Shown piece by piece: positions 26,103 through 34,489 of a stretch of 64,000 bases of DNA. The DNA is from Mitsuokella sp. oral taxon 131 str. W9106 (GTDB lineage Bacteria > Bacillota > Negativicutes > Selenomonadales > Selenomonadaceae). Positions within the stretch are counted from its first letter, which is position 1, and every line of letters begins with the position of its first letter. Location: positions 1-64,000 of the forward strand of contig NZ_KI273058.1 of NCBI RefSeq assembly GCF_000469545.1, given 5' to 3'. Both the position numbers and the translations under genes were made by a program. The notes beneath the pieces were generated by a model. The model was not told where the DNA came from. It searched no databases and saw nothing but the letters and a program-made list of their open reading frames with translations.

Positions 26103-27254
26103 ATGGGGTACACGTTCATGGTTCCGGCAAAGATCCTTTCGGGAACGAATGTCATAGATGAGCTTAGCGGGCACATCAAGGGCAAGGGCACGAAGGCGCT
26201 CATCGTGACGGATCCGTTCATGGTCAAGTTCGGCAATGCGGCGAAGGTCGAGGCGGCGCTGAAGAAGGGCAACATCCCTTATGCGATCTACGACGGCGCA
26301 AACGCCGAACCGACGGACAAGATTGTAGAGGGGGGGCTTGCAGCCTACCGCGCCGAGAAGTGCGACTTTCTCATTGCACTCGGCGGAGGCAGTCCGATGG
26401 ACACGGCGAAGGCCATCGCGTTCCTGTCGGTATCGAAAGGCAAGCTCCGCGACTATATGCATGTGGACATCGACATGGAGGTCCCGTATCTCGTCGCGAT
26501 TCCGACGACGGCAGGCACGGGTTCGGAAGTCACGAAGAATACGATCATCGCCGATACGGAGAACAACGTCAAGATGCTCCTCGGCGGGCCGTCCATCATC
26601 CCCGCGCTCGCGGTCGTTGACCCGACGTTCACGATGACGGCTCCGCCGAAGGTCACGGCAGCGACGGGCATCGATGCGCTCTGCCATGCGATCGAGGCGT
26701 ACACGTCGCGCAAGGCGCAGCCGCTCACGGATACGTTCGCACTGTCCGCCATCAAGAAGATCCATAAGAACCTGCCGCTCTGCTATGCGGACGGCAAGAA
26801 TGTCGAGGCACGCCTCGCGATGTCGATCGCCGCGACGGAGGCGGGCATCGCATTCAACAATGCTTCGGTCACCATCGTGCATGGCATGAGCCGCCCGATC
26901 GGCGCACTCTTCCATATCGCGCACGGCGTATCGAACGCGATCCTCCTGCCGGCGTGCATGAAGTTCGCCATCGAAGAGAACACGGAGCGCTTCGCGACGA
27001 TCGCACGCGTCATGGGCGTTGCGGATGACTTGACGCCAGCGCACGATGCGGCAGAGGCGTTCGTGAAGGAAGTCGCACGTTTCTGCAAGGCGGTCGGCAT
27101 TCCGACGATTGAGGAGCTCGGCGTCAAGAAGGACGACTTCTTTGCGCAGCTCAGCAAGATGGCGGATGACGCGCTCGAGAGCGGCAGCCCACAGAATACG
27201 ATGCGCGTTCCGACAAAGGATCAGCTCATCGCAATCTACAAAGAACTGTACTGA
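26103..27254 (+). CDS. Iron-containing alcohol dehydrogenase of the inositol operon
   Basis: 383 aa, group III Fe-ADH. The NAD-binding loop is in LIALGGGSPMDTAKAIAF. The metal-ligand histidines are in IDALCHAIEAYTS, VHGMSRPIGALFHIAHG. As first gene of the iol operon it should act on an inositol-pathway metabolite. A likely substrate is malonate semialdehyde from the IolJ cleavage, reduced to 3-hydroxypropionate, since no iolA is present. An alternative is oxidation of inositol in place of the missing iolG; that is less likely because IolG enzymes are of a different family. ATG 26103 follows AGGAG. Confidence 0.85.
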   Translation: MGYTFMVPAKILSGTNVIDELSGHIKGKGTKALIVTDPFMVKFGNAAKVEAALKKGNIPYAIYDGANAEPTDKIVEGGLAAYRAEKCDFLIALGGGSPMDTAKAIAFLSVSKGKLRDYMHVDIDMEVPYLVAIPTTAGTGSEVTKNTIIADTENNVKMLLGGPSIIPALAVVDPTFTMTAPPKVTAATGIDALCHAIEAYTSRKAQPLTDTFALSAIKKIHKNLPLCYADGKNVEARLAMSIAATEAGIAFNNASVTIVHGMSRPIGALFHIAHGVSNAILLPACMKFAIEENTERFATIARVMGVADDLTPAHDAAEAFVKEVARFCKAVGIPTIEELGVKKDDFFAQLSKMADDALESGSPQNTMRVPTKDQLIAIYKELY

Positions 27255-27281
27255 GACGCAGCGCGCAAAGGAGGGCAATCT

Positions 27282-28124
27282 ATGGCACTCGCAAAACTGT
27301 CCGACCTCATCCATAAGGCGGACGATACCTATGCAGTAGGCGCGTTCAATGTATCGGATATGGAAATGGCAATGGGCGCAATCCGCGCGGCGGAAGAGAT
27401 GCGTGCGCCGCTCATCCTGCAGATTGCGGAAGGACGGCTGCGCTATTCGCCGCTCGATCTCCTCGGGCCTGTGATGCTCGCGGCGGCGAAGCGATGCAGG
27501 ATGCCGACCGCCGTGCACCTCGACCACGGCGGCACGATGGAGACGATCCGGCTCGCGCTTGACCTCGGCTTCACGTCCGTCATGTTCGACGGCTCGAAGT
27601 ACCCACTTGATGAGAACATCGCGCGCACGAAAGAGGTCGTGAAGCTCGCAAGGAGCTACGGTGCGGACGTCGAGGCGGAGATCGGCCGCGTCGGCGGCGC
27701 GGAAGGCGACTACAAGAGCGTCGATGTGCTCGTGACGAGCGTCGATGAGGCCGTCCGCTTCGCAGAAGAGACGGGCGTCGACGCACTCGCCGTCGCGATC
27801 GGCACGGCGCACGGCAACTACAGGGAGAAACCGAATCTTCGCATCGACCGCCTGAAGGAAATCCATGCCGCGACCAAGACGCGCCTCGTCCTGCACGGCG
27901 GCACAGGGCTCACGGAGCAGGATTTTCGGACGTGCCTCGCAAACGGCATCGACAAGATCAACATCGCGACGGCGTCCTACGACGCATCCGCTGCGAAAAT
28001 CAAGGCCATGCACAGCGAGAAGCCGGAGGCGAACTACTTCGACTTCAGCAATGCCATCGTGGAGGCGACGTATGCGAATGTCAAGAAGCATATGCAGATT
28101 TTTGGGCTGAACGGCAAGGCATGA
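27282..28124 (+). CDS. iolJ: Class II aldolase, probable 6-phospho-5-dehydro-2-deoxy-D-gluconate aldolase
   Basis: 280 aa, class II fructose-bisphosphate aldolase family. Visible are YAVGAFNVSDMEM, the zinc ligands HLDHGG, MFDGSKYPLDEN, AIGTAHGNY and LVLHGGTGLTEQD. In inositol catabolism IolJ splits 2-deoxy-5-keto-gluconate 6-phosphate to dihydroxyacetone phosphate and malonate semialdehyde. Placement directly before iolC, the kinase that makes this substrate, supports IolJ over a glycolytic or tagatose aldolase. A strong AGGAGG precedes the ATG. Confidence 0.88.
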   Translation: MALAKLSDLIHKADDTYAVGAFNVSDMEMAMGAIRAAEEMRAPLILQIAEGRLRYSPLDLLGPVMLAAAKRCRMPTAVHLDHGGTMETIRLALDLGFTSVMFDGSKYPLDENIARTKEVVKLARSYGADVEAEIGRVGGAEGDYKSVDVLVTSVDEAVRFAEETGVDALAVAIGTAHGNYREKPNLRIDRLKEIHAATKTRLVLHGGTGLTEQDFRTCLANGIDKINIATASYDASAAKIKAMHSEKPEANYFDFSNAIVEATYANVKKHMQIFGLNGKA

Positions 28125-28136
28125 GGAGGAAAAAGA

Positions 28137-29171
28137 ATGTCACTCATCACCTTTGATGCAAACAAGAAACGCGATGTCGTGCTCATCGGGCGCGTCACGC
28201 TGGACTTCAATCCGAATGAGCTCAACCGCACGCTCGACAAGGTCGAGACGTTTTCCATGTACCTCGGCGGCTCGCCCGGCAACATGGCAGTCGGCATCAA
28301 CAAGCTCGGCAAGAAGGTCGGCTTCATCGGGTGCGTCTCGGATGACCAGTTTGGCGACTTCGTGCTCCACTACTTTGAGGCGCGCGGCATCGACACGAGC
28401 CAAATGACGCGCGCGCGGCACGGCGAGCGCATGGGGCTGACGTTCACGGAGATCAAGAGCCCGACGGAGAGCAGCATCCTCATGTACCGCGATGCCGTCG
28501 CCGACCTCCAGATCCGCCCCGAGGACGTCGACGAGCAGTACATCGCCGATTCCAAGATCCTCATCGTCTCGGGCACGGCGCTTTCGGCAAGCCCTTCGCG
28601 CGAGGCGTGCCTCATCGCGGCACAGTACGCGAAAAAGCACGGCACGCGCATCCTCTTCGACATTGACTACCGCCCGTATAGCTGGCGCACGAAGAAAGAG
28701 ATACAGATTTACTACTCGCTGCTCGCGGGCATGGCGGACGTCATCATCGGCTCGCGCGACGAGGTCAATCTGACGGAAGGGCTCGACGAAGAGGCAGAGG
28801 ATCCAAAGGATCACGTCATTGCCGAGCGGTACATCGCACACGGCGCGAAGATCGTCGTGATCAAGCATGGAAAGAAAGGCTCGATTGCCTACACGGCCGA
28901 CAAGAAAGCGTACAAGGTCGAGTCGTATCGTATCAAGCTCCTGAAGTCGTTCGGCGGCGGCGACGCATACGGCAGCGCGTTCGTCTACGGCCTGCTCTCT
29001 GGATGGTCGGTTGCGGATTCCCTGCAGCACGGCACGGCACATGCGGCGATGGTCGTCGCGAGCCATAGCTGCTCCAACGCGATGCAGACGGTCGAGCAGA
29101 TCGATGCGTTCATGAAGGAGCACAAGGACGAAAAAGTCATCACGGAACTTGCATGGGAGGCGGGATTATGA
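28137..29171 (+). CDS. iolC: 5-dehydro-2-deoxygluconokinase
   Basis: 344 aa, PfkB/ribokinase family. The N-terminal VVLIGRVTLDFNPNE and MYLGGSPGNMAVGINKLGKK bind sugar; the C-terminal catalytic segment is LKSFGGGDAYGSAFVYGLLSG with the Asp base in GGGDAYG. It phosphorylates 2-deoxy-5-keto-gluconate. GAGGAGG precedes the ATG. Its stop overlaps the iolB start as ATGA, so the two are translationally coupled. Confidence 0.94.
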   Translation: MSLITFDANKKRDVVLIGRVTLDFNPNELNRTLDKVETFSMYLGGSPGNMAVGINKLGKKVGFIGCVSDDQFGDFVLHYFEARGIDTSQMTRARHGERMGLTFTEIKSPTESSILMYRDAVADLQIRPEDVDEQYIADSKILIVSGTALSASPSREACLIAAQYAKKHGTRILFDIDYRPYSWRTKKEIQIYYSLLAGMADVIIGSRDEVNLTEGLDEEAEDPKDHVIAERYIAHGAKIVVIKHGKKGSIAYTADKKAYKVESYRIKLLKSFGGGDAYGSAFVYGLLSGWSVADSLQHGTAHAAMVVASHSCSNAMQTVEQIDAFMKEHKDEKVITELAWEAGL

Positions 29172-29965
29172 GATTCGGACGTTTGGGAGCAGAGCTTGCC
29201 CATGGCTACAACGCCATGACGACGCGCGAGAGCGACATGCTCATGGACATCGGCTATCAGGTCATGGAGGAAAACGAGGTCGTCGAATTCGAGGACGCCC
29301 TGCAGGAGACGGCATTCGTCATCCTGACGGGCGACGTCAAGATCGAGTGGGACGGCAAGCGCGAGGTCATGCACCGCGCGTCGCTTTTCGATGAGTGTCC
29401 TTATGCGCTCCATGTGCCGCATGGCAGGAAGGTCGTCCTAAAGGCGCTCAAGGCATCGCAGGTGCTCGTGCAGAAGACGCTGAACGACCGCGATTTCACG
29501 CCGGTATTCTACCATCCTGCCGACGTGCAGGCCGACATCTTTGGCGGCGGTATGTGGCAGGGCACGGCGGAGCGCACGGTGCGCACGATTTTCGACTACG
29601 ACAATGCGCCGTACTCGAACATGGTCAACGGCGAGGTCGTCAACACGCCGGGCTGCTGGTCGGGCTATATCCCGCACAACCATCCGCAGCCGGAGGTCTA
29701 CACGTACAAGTTCGACAAGCCGCAGGGCTTTGGCGCGGCGTTCATCGGCGACAATGCATTCAAGATCTCGCATAATAGCTGGTCGGAGATTTCGGGCGGC
29801 TATATGCATCCGCAGGTCACGGCGCCGGGCTACGCGATGTGGTATAGCTGGATGATCCGCCACCTGCCGGGCAACCCGTGGAAGAAGACGCGCACGGATC
29901 TCCCGGAGCACACGTGGCTCCTCGATCCCGCTGCCGAGATTTGGCAGCCGAAGCGCAAGAAGTGA
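29168..29965 (+). CDS. iolB: 5-deoxy-glucuronate isomerase
   Basis: 265 aa, cupin fold. Isomerises 5-deoxyglucuronate to 2-deoxy-5-keto-gluconate. Conserved segments include YIPHNHPQPEVYTYKFDKPQ, carrying the metal-binding HxH and Glu, and the C-terminal GYAMWYSWMIRHLPG. ATG 29168 is within the iolC stop overlap; the extension to 29153 lacks a ribosome site. Confidence 0.94.
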   Translation: MRFGRLGAELAHGYNAMTTRESDMLMDIGYQVMEENEVVEFEDALQETAFVILTGDVKIEWDGKREVMHRASLFDECPYALHVPHGRKVVLKALKASQVLVQKTLNDRDFTPVFYHPADVQADIFGGGMWQGTAERTVRTIFDYDNAPYSNMVNGEVVNTPGCWSGYIPHNHPQPEVYTYKFDKPQGFGAAFIGDNAFKISHNSWSEISGGYMHPQVTAPGYAMWYSWMIRHLPGNPWKKTRTDLPEHTWLLDPAAEIWQPKRKK

Positions 29966-30001
29966 GCAGCTCCTGTGCGGATGTGTTAGGAGGAAATGAA
30001 C

Positions 30002-31954
30002 ATGGCAAAGACGGTAAGACGGACGGTCGCGCAGGCGCTCGTCAAGTTCCTGAACAACCAGTACGTCGAGTTTGACGGCAAGGAAGTTCCGATGTTTGAA
30101 GGCATCTTCGGCATATTCGGTCATGGCAACGTCGTCGGCATCGGCCAGGCGCTCGAGGAAGATCCCGGCCACCTCATCATGCGCATGGGGCGCAACGAGC
30201 AAGGCATGGCGCATGCGGCCATCGGCTTCGCGAAGCAAAAGCGCCGCAAGCAGATGTATGCCTGCACCTCCTCGGTCGGCCCCGGTGCGGCGAACATGGT
30301 CACGGCAGCCGGCACGGCGACGGCAAACTGCATTCCCGTGCTCTTCCTGCCGGGCGACACGTACGCAGACCGCCAGCCCGATCCCGTCCTGCAGCAGATG
30401 GAGCAGCCGTCGAGCCTCACGGTCACGACGAACGATGCATTCCGCCCCGTCTGCAAGTATTGGGATCGCGTGACGCGCCCAGAGATCCTTATGACGGCGT
30501 GCATCAACGCGATGCGCGTCCTCACGGATCCCGCCGAGACGGGAGCGGTCTGCATTGCGCTTCCGCAGGATGTCGAGGGGGAGGCTTGGGATTACCCCGA
30601 ATATTTCTTCAAGAAGCGCGTCCATCATATCGAGCGCACGAAGCCGTCGGACCGCGCCATCGAAGAGGCGGCAAAGCTCCTCGCAGGCAAGAAGCGCCCG
30701 CTCATGATTTTCGGCGGCGGCGTCAAGTACTCCGAGGCGGAGGAGACGTTCCGCAAGTTTGCCGAGAAGTACGGCATCCCGTTCGGCGAGACGCAGGCCG
30801 GCAAGGGCACGATTCCATGGGACCATCCGCTCAACATGGGCGGCCTCGGCGAGACGGGCGGCCTTGCGGCAAACACGCTCGCGAAGGAAGCTGACCTCGT
30901 CATCGGCGTCGGCACGCGTTATACGGACTTCACGACGTCCTCGAAGTGGATCTATCAGAACCCCGAGGTCGAATTCCTGAACATCAACATCTCGCGCTTC
31001 CATGCCTACAAGATGGACGGCCTGCAGGTCGTCGGCGATGCGGGCGCGGCGCTTTCCATGCTCGATGCGGCGCTCGGCAAGACGGGCTACCATGTCTCCG
31101 ATGCGTATGCAGCCGACATCCAAAAGGCAAAGAGCGATTACGCGGCAGAGGTCGATCGCCTCTTCCATCTCGAGTATACGGGCGATGACTTCGTGCCGGA
31201 GGTCAACGATGACTTCGACTTCAAGAAGGCGGCGAAGGAGTTCCTCAAGGTCACGGGCGGCGCGATGCCGCAGACGCGCGTCCTCGGCGTGCTCGACGCG
31301 TGCATGGACGAGGATGCGATCGTCGTCGGCGCTTCGGGCTCGCTGCCGGGCGACCTGCAGCGCGCATGGTGCCCGAAGTCGAAGGGCAGCTACCACGTCG
31401 AGTACGGCTTTTCCTGCATGGGCTACGAAGTCAACGCGGCGCTCGGCGTCAAGATCGCGGAGCCGGAGCGCGAGGTCTACGCGCTCGTCGGGGATGCGGC
31501 GTACATGATGCTGCACTCGGAGCTTCCCGTTTCGATTGCCGAGCACAAGAAGATCAACGTCATTCTCTTCGACAACATGACGAACGGCTGCATCAACAAC
31601 CTGCAGATCGGGCATGGGCAGGGCAGCTACGGGACGGAAATCCGTTTCCGCAATGAGAAGACGGGTCAGCTCGACGGCGGCTATGTCCCCGTCGACTTCG
31701 CGATGAATGCGGCGTCCTACGGCTGCAAGAGCTACACGGTCCACAATGCGGAAGAGCTCAAGGCGGCGATCGCAGATGCCAAGAAACAGAAGGTCTCGAC
31801 GCTCATCGACTGCAAGGTGCTGCCGAAGACGATGGTGCACGGCTATGGCGACTGGTGGCGCGTCGGCGTCGCCGAGGTCTCAAAGAGCGAGAAGATCCAA
31901 AAAGTCTACAAGGATTTGATGAAGCCGAACTACGATGCGGCTCGAAAATATTGA
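30002..31954 (+). CDS. iolD: 3D-(3,5/4)-trihydroxycyclohexane-1,2-dione acylhydrolase
   Basis: 650 aa, thiamine diphosphate enzyme of the acetolactate synthase superfamily. Opens the inositol-derived ring to 5-deoxyglucuronate. The N-terminal ThDP-binding half contains [16 protein letters not shown] and [18 protein letters not shown]; the C-terminal half has the Mg-ThDP motif starting at [14 protein letters not shown] and ending in the conserved Asn of [11 protein letters not shown] 30002 is eight bases after AGGAGG, making it preferable to ATG 29996. Confidence 0.95.
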   Translation: MAKTVRRTVAQALVKFLNNQYVEFDGKEVPMFEGIFGIFGHGNVVGIGQALEEDPGHLIMRMGRNEQGMAHAAIGFAKQKRRKQMYACTSSVGPGAANMVTAAGTATANCIPVLFLPGDTYADRQPDPVLQQMEQPSSLTVTTNDAFRPVCKYWDRVTRPEILMTACINAMRVLTDPAETGAVCIALPQDVEGEAWDYPEYFFKKRVHHIERTKPSDRAIEEAAKLLAGKKRPLMIFGGGVKYSEAEETFRKFAEKYGIPFGETQAGKGTIPWDHPLNMGGLGETGGLAANTLAKEADLVIGVGTRYTDFTTSSKWIYQNPEVEFLNINISRFHAYKMDGLQVVGDAGAALSMLDAALGKTGYHVSDAYAADIQKAKSDYAAEVDRLFHLEYTGDDFVPEVNDDFDFKKAAKEFLKVTGGAMPQTRVLGVLDACMDEDAIVVGASGSLPGDLQRAWCPKSKGSYHVEYGFSCMGYEVNAALGVKIAEPEREVYALVGDAAYMMLHSELPVSIAEHKKINVILFDNMTNGCINNLQIGHGQGSYGTEIRFRNEKTGQLDGGYVPVDFAMNAASYGCKSYTVHNAEELKAAIADAKKQKVSTLIDCKVLPKTMVHGYGDWWRVGVAEVSKSEKIQKVYKDLMKPNYDAARKY

Positions 31955-31988
31955 TGCGGTTGGTTCTGAATTTCTAGGAGGGCTTGAA

Positions 31989-32876
31989 ATGGCGAATATC
32001 AAACTCGGCATTGCGCCGATCGCGTGGACGAATGACGATATGCCGGATCTCGGCAAGGAAAACACGTTCGAGCAGTGTGTCAGCGAAATGGCGCTCGCAG
32101 GCTTCACGGGCTGTGAAATTGGCAGCAAGTACCCGAAGGATGTCGATGTCCTCAAGAAGGCATTGAAGCTGCGCGGCCTCTCGATTGCAAGCGCGTGGTT
32201 CAGCTCCTTCCTTCTCTCGCAGCCGTATGAGCAGGTCGAGAAGGATTTCATCGCGCACTGCGAGTTCCTAAAGGCGATGGGCGCGAAGTTCTGCAACGTC
32301 GCAGAGCAGGGAACGAGCGTGCAGGGCAAGCTCGATGTCCCCGTATTTGCGGGCAAGCCGCACAATACGGAAGAACAGTGGAAGACGCTCGCCGAGGGGC
32401 TGGATCGGCTCGGCGCTGTCGCAAAGAAAATCGGCCTCACGATGACGTACCATCATCACATGGGCACGTGCGTGCAGACGACGGAGGAAATCGACCGCCT
32501 CATGGAGATGACGGATCCGGATCTCGTTTGGCTGCTCTACGATACGGGACATCTGGTCTGCTCGGGCGAGGACCCCGTCGCGATCCTCAAGAAGTATCTG
32601 CCGCGCATCCGCCATATCCACCTCAAGGATATCCGCATGGAGGTGCGCAACAGGGTCAAAGCGGAGAACATGAGCTTCCTCGACGGCGTCCGCGCCGGCA
32701 TGTTCACGGTGCCGGGCGACGGCGATATTGACTTCGAGCCGATTTTCGATATCGTAGGGAAGAGCCGCTACGACGGCTGGTACATCGTCGAGGCGGAGCA
32801 GGATCCCGCCAAGGCGAACCCGCTTGCGTATGCGATCAAGGCGCGCAAGTACATCAAGGAAAAGGCGCATCTCTGA
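31989..32876 (+). CDS. iolE: myo-Inosose-2 dehydratase
   Basis: 295 aa, xylose-isomerase-like TIM barrel. Dehydrates scyllo-inosose to the trihydroxycyclohexanedione used by IolD. Visible are IKLGIAPIAWTNDDMPDLG, the metal-site segment YHHHMGTCVQTTEEIDRLM, HIHLKDIRMEVR and PGDGDIDFEPIFDIV. AGGAGGG precedes ATG 31989. A strong terminator follows, so this ends the iol transcript. No inositol dehydrogenase (iolG) is found here. Confidence 0.94.
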   Translation: MANIKLGIAPIAWTNDDMPDLGKENTFEQCVSEMALAGFTGCEIGSKYPKDVDVLKKALKLRGLSIASAWFSSFLLSQPYEQVEKDFIAHCEFLKAMGAKFCNVAEQGTSVQGKLDVPVFAGKPHNTEEQWKTLAEGLDRLGAVAKKIGLTMTYHHHMGTCVQTTEEIDRLMEMTDPDLVWLLYDTGHLVCSGEDPVAILKKYLPRIRHIHLKDIRMEVRNRVKAENMSFLDGVRAGMFTVPGDGDIDFEPIFDIVGKSRYDGWYIVEAEQDPAKANPLAYAIKARKYIKEKAHL

Positions 32877-32917
32877 GCATCATGCAGGCCATACTTCCGC
32901 TGAAGCGCTTGCGGCAA

Positions 32918-32951
32918 GGGGGGCTGCCGTCCGATGGGACGGCAGCCCTTT
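32918..32951 (+). terminator. Rho-independent terminator after iolE
   Basis: A 12-bp perfect stem, gggctgccgtcc pairing with ggacggcagccc around GATG, is followed by TTT. Confidence 0.85.
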
Positions 32952-32982
32952 CGCTATGCGCTTGCGATAGGAAACAAACCAA

Positions 32983-33009
32983 ACCTGTTTTAAGCAATAA
33001 AGCACAGGT
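32983..33009. promoter_or_regulatory. Inverted repeat upstream of the OPA transporter gene
   Basis: ACCTGT and ACAGGT are separated by 15 bases in the AT-rich leader of the transporter-phosphoesterase operon. It could be an operator; no binding protein is known. Confidence 0.35.
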
Positions 33010-33136
33010 ATTGAAGCAAAAGAAAACAAAATGTTGGAGATAAAGGAGTCAGAACTTTAGTAAAATGATCCTATAGCAGAAGGGTTTGCTTTTGGATGTC
33101 GAATGGACTATAGAAAGGAAGGACAGGTGCAGCAAG

Positions 33137-34489
33137 ATGTTCAAATGGTTTCTGACTGGGGAAGACCAGCCCCGCATAAAGGATCCGGCGCGGATCAAAA
33201 CCATGTATCGTTCCGCACGGTTCCAAGCCGTCACGGCCATGATCATTGGCTACGGCATGTACTACGTCATGCGCATGACGCTCGGCGTTGCCAAAAAGCC
33301 AATGATCGACGCGGGCTTCACGCCGACGCAGCTCGGTGCGATGGGCGCGGCGATGATGGTCGTCATTGCCATCGGAAAGTTCGCCAACGGATTTATCGCC
33401 GACCATTGCAATATCAAAAAGATCGTGCCGATCGGTCTTTTGGGCGCGGCCGTCGTCAATACGATTCTCGGATTCAGCGATGCGTACTGGGTGTTCCTCG
33501 TCCTTTGGGCGGTCAACGGCGTCTTCCAGAGCATGGGCTCGGCACCGTGCATCGTCTCGCTCTCGCAATGGTTCTCGAAGAGCCAGCTCGCGACGTACTA
33601 CGGCGTGTTCAGCATCGCGCACTATGTCGGCGAGGGCGCGACATATCTCGGCACGGCGATGATCATTGTCGCGTTCGGCTGGCACGCCGCATTCTTCATG
33701 CCGGGCATCGCCTGCATCGTGCTCGCCTTCATCATGTACCGCTTCATGCGCGACCGGCCGGAGACCTACGGGCTTCCGTCCGCGAATGAATACGAGGGCG
33801 AGGTCGCACAGGAGAAGCAGGAACAGGAAGTCTCGACGAAGGAAGCGCAGCTCATGGTCGTGCGCAACCCGTACGTATGGCTTCTCGCGGCGGCGGCAAT
33901 CTGCCTTGGCGTCTCGCGCTACTCCATCAGCAGCTGGGGCGTCGTGTTCCTGCAGGAAGCAAAGAACATGGATCTCGTGACGGCAGGCAGCATCATGTCG
34001 CTCTCGCCGATCTTAGGCGGCGTTGGGTCGTTCTTTTCGGGCATGATTTCGGACAAGGTATTCAAATCGCGCCATTCCGTCACGACGATTGTCTTCGGCA
34101 TCGTGATGCTGCTCGGCATCATCGGGGTCTGCTTCGTGCCGGCAGGGCAGAAGATGCTCACGGCGGCATGCGTCGTGGTCTTCGGCTTTGGGCTCGGCGT
34201 CATCCTCTGCTTCGTCGGCGGGCTTCTCGCCGTCGACCTCTGCCCGCGCAAGGCGACGGGCGCGGCGATGGGCGTCATCGGTCTTCTCGCCTACGGCGGC
34301 GCAGCGCTTCAGGACATCGTCAACGGCATGCTGCTCGATTCGGCGAAAGTGGTCGTCGATGGCGTGACGACGTACCATTTTGAGACGATCATCGAATTTT
34401 GGATTGGAAGCGTCATCCTGATGACGCTCCTCATCGTGCCGACGCTTTGGGCAAAGAAGCATAAGGAACAAGAGGAAGGACAGCCATGA
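33137..34489 (+). CDS. OPA-family MFS transporter (GlpT/UhpT-like organophosphate antiporter)
   Basis: 450 aa with about 12 membrane helices. The N-terminal half has the GlpT/UhpT-like pattern: YRSARFQAVTAMIIGYGMYY, a lone lysine pair in GVAKKPMIDAG and QLGAMGAAMMVVIAIGKFANG. Family members exchange phosphorylated sugars or glycerol 3-phosphate for phosphate. Its stop overlaps the next start as ATGA, tying it to a phosphoesterase. Import of a phosphorylated inositol compound or phosphodiester headgroup is therefore a reasonable inference, but the substrate cannot be read from sequence. ATG 33137 is chosen over longer frames because of the membrane-proximal start. Confidence 0.85.
   Translation: MFKWFLTGEDQPRIKDPARIKTMYRSARFQAVTAMIIGYGMYYVMRMTLGVAKKPMIDAGFTPTQLGAMGAAMMVVIAIGKFANGFIADHCNIKKIVPIGLLGAAVVNTILGFSDAYWVFLVLWAVNGVFQSMGSAPCIVSLSQWFSKSQLATYYGVFSIAHYVGEGATYLGTAMIIVAFGWHAAFFMPGIACIVLAFIMYRFMRDRPETYGLPSANEYEGEVAQEKQEQEVSTKEAQLMVVRNPYVWLLAAAAICLGVSRYSISSWGVVFLQEAKNMDLVTAGSIMSLSPILGGVGSFFSGMISDKVFKSRHSVTTIVFGIVMLLGIIGVCFVPAGQKMLTAACVVVFGFGLGVILCFVGGLLAVDLCPRKATGAAMGVIGLLAYGGAALQDIVNGMLLDSAKVVVDGVTTYHFETIIEFWIGSVILMTLLIVPTLWAKKHKEQEEGQP

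Noticed and set aside
29438-31840. 800-codon open frame on the minus strand opposite iolD and iolB
   Set aside because: It lies wholly antisense to clear iol genes, has Arg/His-rich composition with no recognisable domain, and is the expected by-product of high GC in the third codon positions.
33034-33066. Promoter of the OPA transporter from TTGGAG and TAAAAT
   Set aside because: A 21-base spacer is too long; the real promoter could not be placed.
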